Below, piece by piece: positions 15,191-21,467 of a DNA stretch of 29,108 nucleotides. Location of the stretch: NCBI GenBank assembly GCA_937877675.1, contig CALEIS010000131.1, positions 1 through 29,108 of the forward strand. The letters are read 5' to 3'. The DNA is from an uncultured Clostridia bacterium (GTDB lineage Bacteria > Bacillota > Clostridia > Oscillospirales > Acutalibacteraceae). The first letter of the stretch is position 1. Every line of letters begins with the position of its first letter. The position numbers and the translations under genes were made by a program. The notes beneath the pieces were generated by a model, which made no database searches, was not told the DNA's origin, and worked only from the letters and a program-made list of their open reading frames with translations.

Positions 15191-15191
15191 T
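15163..15191 (+). promoter_or_regulatory. Candidate sigma-A promoter of YhhN copy 2 and the symporter
   Basis: TTGTAA (15163-15168), a 17-base spacer and a perfect TATAAT (15186-15191). It is embedded in the dyad at 15151-15190. Confidence 0.6.
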
Positions 15192-15222
15192 TCTTTTATA
15201 TGAGGTTTTAGGAGGGGTATAA

Positions 15223-15960
15223 GTGCTTAATGGACTTTTTGTGGCTTTAACAGTTGTGTATGTTGTTTGTGTTATTGCTTTCCTTGTTGTGAGAGTTAAG
15301 AATACAGACCTTAAAGCTGCTATGCTAAAAGCAACATCTTCCTTGTTTTTTGTGATTATTGCTTGTGTGGCAATTCTCATTAAACCTGAAAACATAGGAT
15401 ATGGTATCCTTTTTGTTATAGGAATGGTATTCTGTACAGTAGGGGATATATGGCTTGACCTTAAATATGTACATAAAGAATATGACGAGCCATACACCTT
15501 TGCGGGAATAGGAAGCTTTATGATAAGCCATATTTTTTATTTGATTGGTATCTTGTTGGCTTATCCCGAATTTATCCCATGGCAGGTTGCCCTTGCGATA
15601 TTCAGTGCGTTGTCTGTGTCAGTTGTTGAAAGACTACTTTCAAAAAAGACAGGCTTTGAATATGGAAAACTCAAAGGGCTTACATTTGTTTATTCCGTTG
15701 TCATAATGCTTACAGTGACATTTGCACTTAATGCAGTTAATGCATTTGGTTGGTTGCCAGTTTTAGGTGGAGCAGAAATGCCACAGATTATGCCTAAGTT
15801 TTTATGTATGAATATGGGTACTGTGATTTTTGCCCTTTCTGATTTGTCACTTTCAATAGCATTCTTCAGAAAAGGTGGAAACACAAAAGCAAATGTAATC
15901 GTAACTCATGTTACATATTATATTGCACAGTATTTATTAGCATTATCAATTATATTGTGA
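15223..15960 (+). CDS. YhhN/TMEM86 (lysoplasmalogenase-family) membrane protein, copy 2
   Basis: A 245-residue paralogue of the preceding gene. It begins with GTG at 15223, 7 bases after GGAGG (15211-15215); an ATG at 15230 is out of frame. The acidic motif 'GDIWLD' falls at residues 74-79, the same numbers as in copy 1. The C-terminal 'ALSDLSLSIAFFRKGGNTKA' mirrors 'TLSDLVLSNIYFKEGGNTKT'. About eight hydrophobic helices are visible and no signal peptide. The two copies have diverged clearly, especially in the middle loop 'GWLPVLGGAEMPQIMPKF', so this is an old duplication. It is followed 15 bases later by a sugar symporter, probably in one transcript. Confidence 0.85.
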   Translation: MLNGLFVALTVVYVVCVIAFLVVRVKNTDLKAAMLKATSSLFFVIIACVAILIKPENIGYGILFVIGMVFCTVGDIWLDLKYVHKEYDEPYTFAGIGSFMISHIFYLIGILLAYPEFIPWQVALAIFSALSVSVVERLLSKKTGFEYGKLKGLTFVYSVVIMLTVTFALNAVNAFGWLPVLGGAEMPQIMPKFLCMNMGTVIFALSDLSLSIAFFRKGGNTKANVIVTHVTYYIAQYLLALSIIL

Positions 15961-15975
15961 TAAGGAGAGAAATAT

Positions 15976-17475
15976 ATGGAACAGAAAAAGTATGTTAAGA
16001 AAAATGAAATGACTGCTTTTTGCGTTGCAGGTTTAGGTCAGGGTATGATATATGCTCTTATGTCAAGCTATATCAGTGACTACTATCTCAATGTTTTGCA
16101 GTTAACACCAATGTTTGTGCTTTTGCTTATGCTTTTGGCAAGAGTATGGGACGCAATTAACGACCCACTTATGGGTATGATTGTTGACAGAAGTAAACTT
16201 AAAAGTGGAAAAATGCTTCCGTTCATTCGTTTTGCGTTGGTTCCAATCGCAGTTGTAACATTGCTTATGTATTTAAGCCCAAATCTCGACAAAACACAGT
16301 TGATGATTTATTCAGCAATCGTCTATGTTGCATGGGGTATGATTTATACAATTGGTGACGTTTCATTCTGGGGACTTCCAAATGTTATGACACCTGATTC
16401 AGAAGAAAGAAGCTCTGTTATTTCTGTAAGTAAGATTTTCAACTCAATCGGTTCTGCTGTTCCTGAGGTTCTTTTCCTTGTTGTTGGTCTTGTTATTGCA
16501 ACATGGGCAGAAAAGTCAAATGTAACAGATTTCCTTACAATTCAGAAGAGAAAATATCTCATTATGGCAATCATTACAGTTGGTTTGGGTACAATTCTTT
16601 ATGCTCGTGCTTGTTCAGGTGTTAAGGAACATGTTAAATTGCCTGTTAAAAAGCGCCAGAAAGGTGAACCATCACAACTTGCACGTATATTCAAGTGCAA
16701 ACCTCTTGTTCTTGTTCTCTTGATGGGTGTTCTTTCAAGTGGTCGTTATATGGTTTCTGCAGCAGCTATCCACGTTGCTCGTTATTCATTCTACATAGGT
16801 CCTGACCTTGCAACTCTTGCAGATGAGGCTGCAAGAAATGCTGCAATCGAATCTAGTATCTCAACAGTTAAAACTGTTTTCCAGATTAGCTCAATTGTAG
16901 GTCTTTTTGGTGCAACAATCTTTATGCCAAAACTTATGAAGAAGTTTGACTATAAGAAACTCGTTATCACAACTTGTCTTGCAGGTTTCGTAGCAAGTAT
17001 TATTACAACAATTGTTGGTTGGTTTACAATGAACCTTTATGCTTGTATTCCATTTATCATTATTTCTTGTATTCCACTTGGTGTTATCAATACAGTTACT
17101 CTTGCAATGATTGGTGACTGTCTTGACTATATGGAACTTAAAACAGGTTTCCGTGATAATGCTCTTGGCGCTGCTTGTCAGGGCTTTATCAACAAAATCG
17201 GTAATGCCTTTGCAACATCAGGTATCGTTATTGTGTATATGGTAATCGGTCTTGACCCTGCACAGATGTATTCTTCATCAGCGGTTGTATCAGCACTTGA
17301 TATGCCACCTGAAATGAGATTTGCAATGTTCTCACTTGTTTCAATCGTTCCTGGTATCAGTATGCTTCTCTGTGCACTTCCAATGTTCTTCTACAAGATT
17401 GCAGGTAAAGAGAAGAAAAATATGATTTCAGCACTTCAGGCAAAACGTGAGGCTGAAGGTTTAGTTGTAGAATAA
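15976..17475 (+). CDS. GPH-family (MelB-like) sugar:cation symporter
   Basis: A 499-residue, 12-helix transporter of the glycoside-pentoside-hexuronide:cation symporter group (MFS_2). The signature in helix 2 is 'ARVWDAINDPLMGMIVDRS', with Asp59 and Asp63 at the positions that bind the coupling cation in MelB. A long central loop (about residues 210-240, basic 'KLPVKKRQKGEPSQ') separates the two halves. TAAGGAG lies 6 bases ahead of the ATG. The substrate cannot be read from sequence; beta-galactosides or glycosides would suit the beta-galactosidase at 21468-24599, but the two are not co-transcribed. A hairpin terminator follows directly. Confidence 0.9.
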   Translation: MEQKKYVKKNEMTAFCVAGLGQGMIYALMSSYISDYYLNVLQLTPMFVLLLMLLARVWDAINDPLMGMIVDRSKLKSGKMLPFIRFALVPIAVVTLLMYLSPNLDKTQLMIYSAIVYVAWGMIYTIGDVSFWGLPNVMTPDSEERSSVISVSKIFNSIGSAVPEVLFLVVGLVIATWAEKSNVTDFLTIQKRKYLIMAIITVGLGTILYARACSGVKEHVKLPVKKRQKGEPSQLARIFKCKPLVLVLLMGVLSSGRYMVSAAAIHVARYSFYIGPDLATLADEAARNAAIESSISTVKTVFQISSIVGLFGATIFMPKLMKKFDYKKLVITTCLAGFVASIITTIVGWFTMNLYACIPFIIISCIPLGVINTVTLAMIGDCLDYMELKTGFRDNALGAACQGFINKIGNAFATSGIVIVYMVIGLDPAQMYSSSAVVSALDMPPEMRFAMFSLVSIVPGISMLLCALPMFFYKIAGKEKKNMISALQAKREAEGLVVE

Positions 17476-17486
17476 TCAAAAATCAA

Positions 17487-17517
17487 AAAGCCTACTTAAT
17501 TGTAGGCTTTACTTTTA
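17487..17517 (+). terminator. Hairpin terminator after the symporter gene
   Basis: AAAGCCTAC (17487-17495) and GTAGGCTTT (17502-17510) form a perfect 9-bp stem with the loop TTAATT. The tail TTTACTTTT is a broken T-run and leads straight into the ribosome site of the next gene, so termination may be partial. Two TCAAAAA heptamers (17476-17489) sit between the stop codon and the stem. Confidence 0.75.
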
Positions 17518-17526
17518 GGAGATAGT

Positions 17527-18876
17527 ATGAAAAATTTTAAATTTTTAGTGCTTACTGACCCACATTTTTTTGATACTGACTTAGGTTGTAGTGGTGAGGC
17601 TTATGATGATTTTATGCACTATGAGCAAAAATGCTTTGCCGAAACCGAAAGTATCAACAATGCAGTTTTCAAATATTTAGGTGAAACTGATTTAGCCGAT
17701 ACAGTTTTAATCGTTGGTGATTTGACACAGAATGGTGAGAAAAAGAGCCACGAAAAATTCATAAAACTTCTTTATGATATAAAGGCAAAGGGTAAAAAGG
17801 TTTATCTTATTACTGCAGACCACGACTGGAAGGACGACCCATTTGCATTCGGTGAAAATGGTAGATATCAACCTGAAGGTACAAAGAAAGATGAACTTAT
17901 TACATTATATAAAGATTTTGGTTTCAGTGATGCTATTGCAGTTGACGAAGAACATCTTTCCTATGTTGCACAGTTGAGTGATGGTGTAAGACTTTTAGCA
18001 ATAAATGCGGACATCAAAACAAAAGGTCAGTTCAGTTTAACCGAAAAACAGGTTGAATGGATTAAGGTGCAGACTAAAAAGGCAAGGGAAGAAAATCAGA
18101 CAATGTTTGCGATTTGTCACTATCCAGTGCTTCCTATCCAACCAATTTTCTCAATTATCAAATCTGCTTTGATGTATGATTATAAGAGTGTTGCAACTTT
18201 ACTTGCAGACGAAGGTGTACATCTTGTTTTCACTGGTCATATGCACAACCAGAGTATTAATGAATTCCAGACAGAAAAGGGAAATAAATTCTTTGATGTT
18301 ACAACAGGCTCAATTATTGCAGACCCATCATACATAAGACTCGTAACTCTTAACGAGAATAAAGCAGAAATTGAGAGTATTCCTACTCCTGATTTCGATT
18401 ATGATACAAAGGGAATGACTTGCAAAGAATATCTCACATCAGTTTTTGATGCAATGATTAGAAATATTCTTCTTGACTTGCGTGATGACACTACAAGAGC
18501 AATGAGAAAGTTTGGAATAAAACAGTCAAAGGGACTTGTTTTTGCTCTTCGTATGGCAGGTAAGCTCCTTTGCTCTGTTAAACTTGGCACACTTGCAAAG
18601 TTGCTTTTCATTAAGTGTGATAAGAGTATAAGAAAAGTAAAACTTATTGACTATGCAACTGTGCTTGTACGAAATGTATTCCGTGGCAATCAAACTTATA
18701 ATGAAGGTACACCTGAGGGTGATGTTTTCATAGCATTTTTAAAACGACTTAAACCAATTCTCAAAAAAATCAGCGTAAAAGACCCTTATGGTGAAAAGGT
18801 AGATATTGCCGAACTTCTTAAAAATACCGCTGGTAACTACGGTTATGATGATTATAACGAAACAATTGAATGGTAA
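17527..18876 (+). CDS. Calcineurin-like metallophosphoesterase
   Basis: A 449-residue cytoplasmic phosphoesterase of the MPP superfamily; there is no signal peptide. Motifs in order are 'LTDPHFF' (Asp11, His13), 'VGDLTQNGE' (Asp65), 'LITADHDWK' (residues 95-102), 'ICHYPVLP' (His198) and 'FTGHMHN' (His238, His240). The usual GNHD block reads ADHD here, so the metal-bridging Asn is replaced by Asp98. The C-terminal part (about 300-449) is helical and basic, with no recognised domain. Lipid or nucleotide phosphodiesters are possible substrates. It has AGGAG 5-8 bases before the ATG and follows the symporter terminator by only 9 bases, so it may be expressed by read-through. Confidence 0.88.
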   Translation: MKNFKFLVLTDPHFFDTDLGCSGEAYDDFMHYEQKCFAETESINNAVFKYLGETDLADTVLIVGDLTQNGEKKSHEKFIKLLYDIKAKGKKVYLITADHDWKDDPFAFGENGRYQPEGTKKDELITLYKDFGFSDAIAVDEEHLSYVAQLSDGVRLLAINADIKTKGQFSLTEKQVEWIKVQTKKAREENQTMFAICHYPVLPIQPIFSIIKSALMYDYKSVATLLADEGVHLVFTGHMHNQSINEFQTEKGNKFFDVTTGSIIADPSYIRLVTLNENKAEIESIPTPDFDYDTKGMTCKEYLTSVFDAMIRNILLDLRDDTTRAMRKFGIKQSKGLVFALRMAGKLLCSVKLGTLAKLLFIKCDKSIRKVKLIDYATVLVRNVFRGNQTYNEGTPEGDVFIAFLKRLKPILKKISVKDPYGEKVDIAELLKNTAGNYGYDDYNETIEW

Positions 18877-18885
18877 ATATTTTTC

Positions 18886-18911
18886 GTAGGGGCTGGCGTC
18901 CCCGACAGCCC
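18886..18911 (+). repeat. REP-like GTAG-headed hairpin, copy A
   Basis: The sequence GTAG (18886-18889) is followed by GGGCTG (18890-18895), a 10-base loop GCGTCCCCGA and CAGCCC (18906-18911), a perfect 6-bp stem. It is GC-rich in an AT-rich genome. Together with copy B on the opposite strand it makes a BIME-like inverted pair. Confidence 0.75.
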
Positions 18912-18932
18912 GTTAGTGAAAATTAGAAGGAA

Positions 18933-18958
18933 GGGTCGTCGAGGACGCCGACCCCTAC
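18933..18958 (-). repeat. REP-like GTAG-headed hairpin, copy B (inverted)
   Basis: On the minus strand GTAG, then GGGTCG, the loop GCGTCCTCGA (9 of 10 bases as in copy A) and CGACCC. The stem differs from copy A at two adjacent pairs, and both sides changed together (CTG/CAG to TCG/CGA), so the hairpin is conserved by compensatory change. It lies 21 bases from copy A. Confidence 0.75.
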
Positions 18959-18988
18959 AAAGTTATTTATTGTTTTTTCATTTTCCTA

Positions 18989-19018
18989 TTGCATTTTATC
19001 ACTTTACTGTGATAGAAT
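18989..19018 (+). promoter_or_regulatory. Promoter with overlapping TATCAC-N6-GTGATA dyad ahead of threonine dehydratase
   Basis: TTGCAT (18989-18994), an 18-base spacer and TAGAAT (19013-19018) preceded by TGA, which gives an extended -10. The perfect 6-bp inverted repeat TATCAC (18997-19002) / GTGATA (19009-19014) runs into the -10 and would suit a repressor or a CRP/FNR-type regulator. Initiation would be about 25 bases before the ATG at 19051. Confidence 0.5.
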
Positions 19019-19050
19019 AACTCTAATCTTTTCGTGAAAGAAGTAATATT

Positions 19051-20244
19051 ATGGTAACACTTGACAAAATCTATCATGCATCATTTGTTTTAAAGGATAT
19101 AATCCGTAAAACAGATATGATTTATGCACCAAAAATTCGTAAGGACTGTGAGGTTTATCTTAAAACAGAAAACTTGCAGGTAACAGGTTCTTTCAAAGTT
19201 CGTGGTGCAGCTTATAAAATCAGTCAGCTTTCAGCTGAGGAAAAGGAAAAAGGCGTTATTGCTTGTTCTGCTGGTAACCATGCACAGGGTGTGGCACTTG
19301 CTGCAACAAAAAATGGCATTAAGTCACTTATCTGTCTTCCTGACGGTGCTCCAATTTCAAAGGTTGAAGCAACAAAGAGTTATGGCGCAGACATCTGCCT
19401 TGTTGAAGGTGTTTATGACGACGCATACAATAAAGCATTACAGTTAAGAGATGAAAAGGGTTATACTTTTGTTCATCCATTTGACGATGACGATGTTATC
19501 GCAGGTCAGGGTACAATCGGACTTGAAATTCTTGACCAACTTAAAGATGTTGACGCAGTTGTTGTGCCAATCGGTGGCGGTGGACTCATCAGCGGTGTTT
19601 CATTTGCAATCAAGGCACTTAATCCTAATATAAAGGTTTATGGTGTTCAGGCAAAAGGCGCTCCAAGTATGTATAACTCAATCAAAGACCAGAAGATTGA
19701 GCGACTTTCAAGTGTTTCAACTATTGCCGACGGTATCGCTGTAAAAGAGCCAGGTGCAAATACATTCGAGTATGTAAAGAAATATGTTGATGAGGTTGTA
19801 ACGGTTTCTGATGACGAAATCGCAACAGCAATTCTCACTCTTATTGAACAGCAAAAGCTCGTTACAGAGGGTGCAGGTGCAGTTTCTGTTGCAGCAGTAA
19901 TGTTCAAAAAAATTCCGGTTGAGGGTAAAAAGGTAGTTTGCCTTGTTTCAGGTGGTAATATTGACGTTACAATTCTGTCAAGGGTCATCAAACGTGGTCT
20001 TTTAACATCTGGTCGTACATATTCACTTACAATCGAGCTTGTTGACAAACCTGGTCAGCTTAAAGGTGTTTCAAATATTATTGCAGATTTGGGTGGTAAT
20101 GTTATCTCAATCCACCACGAAAGAGCATCAGAAAACTCTGAAATCAATGGTTGCTTCTTGAGAATCTTGCTTGAAACTCGAAACTTTGAGCATATCGAAA
20201 TAATTAGAAACGAATTGACATCACAGGGATATAAGTTAGTATAA
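19051..20244 (+). CDS. ilvA: Threonine dehydratase (threonine ammonia-lyase) with C-terminal ACT domain
   Basis: A PLP enzyme that converts threonine to 2-oxobutyrate and ammonia through an enamine/imine. The PLP Lys49 is in 'TGSFKVRGAAYK', the substrate loop is 'SAGNHAQG' (73-80) and the phosphate-binding GGGG is at 175-178. A single ACT domain covers about 325-397 ('SLTIELVDKPGQLKGVSNII'), so the 397-residue enzyme is the short ACT form between catabolic TdcB and two-domain biosynthetic IlvA. Serine is a likely second substrate. The ribosome site (AAAGAAG) is weak. ridA follows 12 bases later. No other ilv or tdc genes are present, so anabolic versus catabolic use is unsettled. Confidence 0.94.
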   Translation: MVTLDKIYHASFVLKDIIRKTDMIYAPKIRKDCEVYLKTENLQVTGSFKVRGAAYKISQLSAEEKEKGVIACSAGNHAQGVALAATKNGIKSLICLPDGAPISKVEATKSYGADICLVEGVYDDAYNKALQLRDEKGYTFVHPFDDDDVIAGQGTIGLEILDQLKDVDAVVVPIGGGGLISGVSFAIKALNPNIKVYGVQAKGAPSMYNSIKDQKIERLSSVSTIADGIAVKEPGANTFEYVKKYVDEVVTVSDDEIATAILTLIEQQKLVTEGAGAVSVAAVMFKKIPVEGKKVVCLVSGGNIDVTILSRVIKRGLLTSGRTYSLTIELVDKPGQLKGVSNIIADLGGNVISIHHERASENSEINGCFLRILLETRNFEHIEIIRNELTSQGYKLV

Positions 20245-20256
20245 GGAGTAGTAATT

Positions 20257-20634
20257 ATGATTAAAACAATCAGTACAGATAAAGCACCTGCAGCAATTGG
20301 ACCATATTCACAGGCAAAGGTGGTTGGCAATTTTGTTTTCACTTCAGGACAGATTGCAATTAACCCTGCAAATGGTGAAATCGAGGCAGTAACTATTGAA
20401 GAACAAACAAAACAAGTTTGCGAGAATATCAAAAATCTTCTTGAAGCATCAGGTAGTGACCTTGAAAATGTTGTAAAAACAACTTGCTTCCTTAAAAATA
20501 TGGAAGACTTTGCTGCATTCAATGGAATTTATGCAGAATATTTCACTTCTAAACCTGCTCGTTCATGTGTAGCAGCAAAACAACTTCCAAAGGATGTTTT
20601 GGTTGAAGTAGAAACTATCGCAGTAATTAAATAA
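20257..20634 (+). CDS. ridA: 2-iminobutanoate/2-iminopropanoate deaminase (RidA)
   Basis: A 125-residue YjgF/YER057c/UK114 family protein that forms trimers and hydrolyses the reactive imines released by threonine or serine dehydratase. The active-site Arg102 and Ser103 lie in 'KPARSCVAAKQLPKDVLVEVE', with Glu117 matching the conserved Glu120 of the E. coli protein. 'GPYSQA' and 'FTSGQI' are the other family blocks. AAGGAG precedes the ATG, and the gene is 12 bases after threonine dehydratase, so enzyme and detoxifier are co-expressed. The stop codon is followed after 2 bases by a four-unit heptamer array and a terminator. Confidence 0.96.
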   Translation: MIKTISTDKAPAAIGPYSQAKVVGNFVFTSGQIAINPANGEIEAVTIEEQTKQVCENIKNLLEASGSDLENVVKTTCFLKNMEDFAAFNGIYAEYFTSKPARSCVAAKQLPKDVLVEVETIAVIK

Positions 20635-20636
20635 GT

Positions 20637-20664
20637 GCAAAATGCAAAGTGCAAAGCGCAAAAT
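20637..20664 (+). repeat. Tandem heptamer array GCAAARY x4 after ridA
   Basis: Four 7-base units, each GCAAA plus two bases (AT, GT, GC, AT), begin 2 bases after the ridA TAA and directly abut the GTAG hairpin at 20665. A 19-base stretch, GCAAAATGCAAAGTGCAAA (20637-20655), recurs inverted at 21440-21458. Confidence 0.85.
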
Positions 20665-20692
20665 GTAGGGGCGATTTAAAATCGCCCTTTTT
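20665..20692 (+). terminator. Terminator of the threonine dehydratase-ridA operon, REP-like head
   Basis: GTAG (20665-20668) precedes a perfect 7-bp stem, GGGCGAT (20669-20675) / ATCGCCC (20681-20687), with loop TTAAA and a TTTTT tail (20688-20692). The GTAGGGG head matches the REP-like elements at 18886 and 18933. Confidence 0.9.
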
Positions 20693-20704
20693 CTTTGCGA
20701 TAAA

Positions 20705-20719
20705 TTGTAATTTTTTACA
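20705..20719 (+). promoter_or_regulatory. TTGTAA-N4-TTACA dyad upstream of the lipoprotein gene
   Basis: These 15 bases are identical to 15163-15177, inside the dyad of the YhhN copy 2 promoter. The site lies 74 bases before the lipoprotein start. TATGAT (20743-20748) is a possible -10, but no -35 is well spaced, so the lipoprotein promoter is not located. Confidence 0.35.
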
Positions 20720-20792
20720 CATACTTGCGTAATTGAAATAAATATGATATTCTGTAATTACCAAATTTTAAATATTTTGGAGGGAATGGAAA

Positions 20793-21389
20793 ATGAAAAA
20801 ATTATTATGTATTCTTTTAGCACTTTGCTTAATGCTTACTGCTTTTGTAGGATGCAATAAGGAAGACGACATAAAAAAAGACGAGACGGAAAAAACAACT
20901 GTAGAAGCACCTAAAGAAGAACCTGAAGAAGTTAAACTTGTTGGTGTTTGGAATGCAAAAATGGAACTTTCTGAACCAGGAACTGGCTTAATTGCTTCTT
21001 ACAATCAAACTATTGAATTTAAAGAAGACGGTACAGTTGTGCAAACAGTAACAAAACAAGATTTTAAAAATTTCATGATGGAAACATGGTTTGATAGCAT
21101 GGGCGTTAAAACTGAAGAAGAATTAAAGCAAGTCATTCAAGAGAGACTCAATATGTCTTTAGAGGATTGGATTGCTCAATCATGGGGTTCATCAGAGGAA
21201 AGCAAAACAAATCCAATGGGCACATGGAAAACAGACGATGCAGGAAAAATTATCTGGGAGTCTGAATTATACATTGAAGAAGGAGTTCCTGTGGTTTTTG
21301 AATGTGATGGTCTTGAATATGGTAAACCAGTTCAGTTTGTTTATAACTACCAAGATATCGGCGTGATAACAGTGACTCTTACAAAATAA
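20793..21389 (+). CDS. Secreted lipoprotein of unknown function
   Basis: A 198-residue protein with a type II signal peptide: MKKLLCILLALCLMLTAFVG, then the lipid-accepting Cys21. A charged linker rich in Glu/Lys/Thr (22-50) follows. The mature domain has 'LVGVWNAKMELSEPG', 'YNQTIEFKEDGTVVQTV' and a final 'GKPVQFVYNYQDIGVITVTL', an alternating beta pattern like lipocalin-like or META-type clostridial lipoproteins, with an inserted helical segment (about 90-145). GGAGGGAATGG precedes the ATG. It stands alone between two terminators, with heptamer arrays in opposite orientation on either side. No function is assigned. Confidence 0.88.
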   Translation: MKKLLCILLALCLMLTAFVGCNKEDDIKKDETEKTTVEAPKEEPEEVKLVGVWNAKMELSEPGTGLIASYNQTIEFKEDGTVVQTVTKQDFKNFMMETWFDSMGVKTEEELKQVIQERLNMSLEDWIAQSWGSSEESKTNPMGTWKTDDAGKIIWESELYIEEGVPVVFECDGLEYGKPVQFVYNYQDIGVITVTLTK

Positions 21390-21409
21390 AATATAATCAA
21401 ATTAAAATA

Positions 21410-21436
21410 ACCGGACAGGATTTCCTGCCCGGTTTT
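21410..21436. terminator. Shared terminator between the lipoprotein gene and lacZ
   Basis: ACCGG (21410-21414) with CCGGT (21429-21433), and CAGG (21416-21419) with CCTG (21424-21427), pair around one A/C mismatch. TTTT follows on the right, and in the leftward transcript a TTATTTTAATTT tail follows. It serves the convergent lipoprotein and beta-galactosidase genes. Confidence 0.85.
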
Positions 21437-21437
21437 A

Positions 21438-21465
21438 ATTTTGCACTTTGCATTTTGCGTTTTGC
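21438..21465 (-). repeat. Tandem heptamer array GCAAARY x4 after lacZ
   Basis: On the minus strand four 7-base units (GCAAA plus AC, AT, GT, AT) begin 2 bases after the lacZ TAA and lead into the hairpin at 21433-21410. This is the same order and spacing as after ridA. Confidence 0.85.
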
Positions 21466-21467
21466 AA

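Noticed and set aside
20637..21465. Inverted 19-base repeats as the ends of a mobile lipoprotein cassette
   Set aside because: Both repeats sit a fixed 2 bases after stop codons of the outer genes and directly before their terminators. No target duplication or transposase is seen, so a 3'-end element is the better reading, although a cassette cannot be fully excluded.
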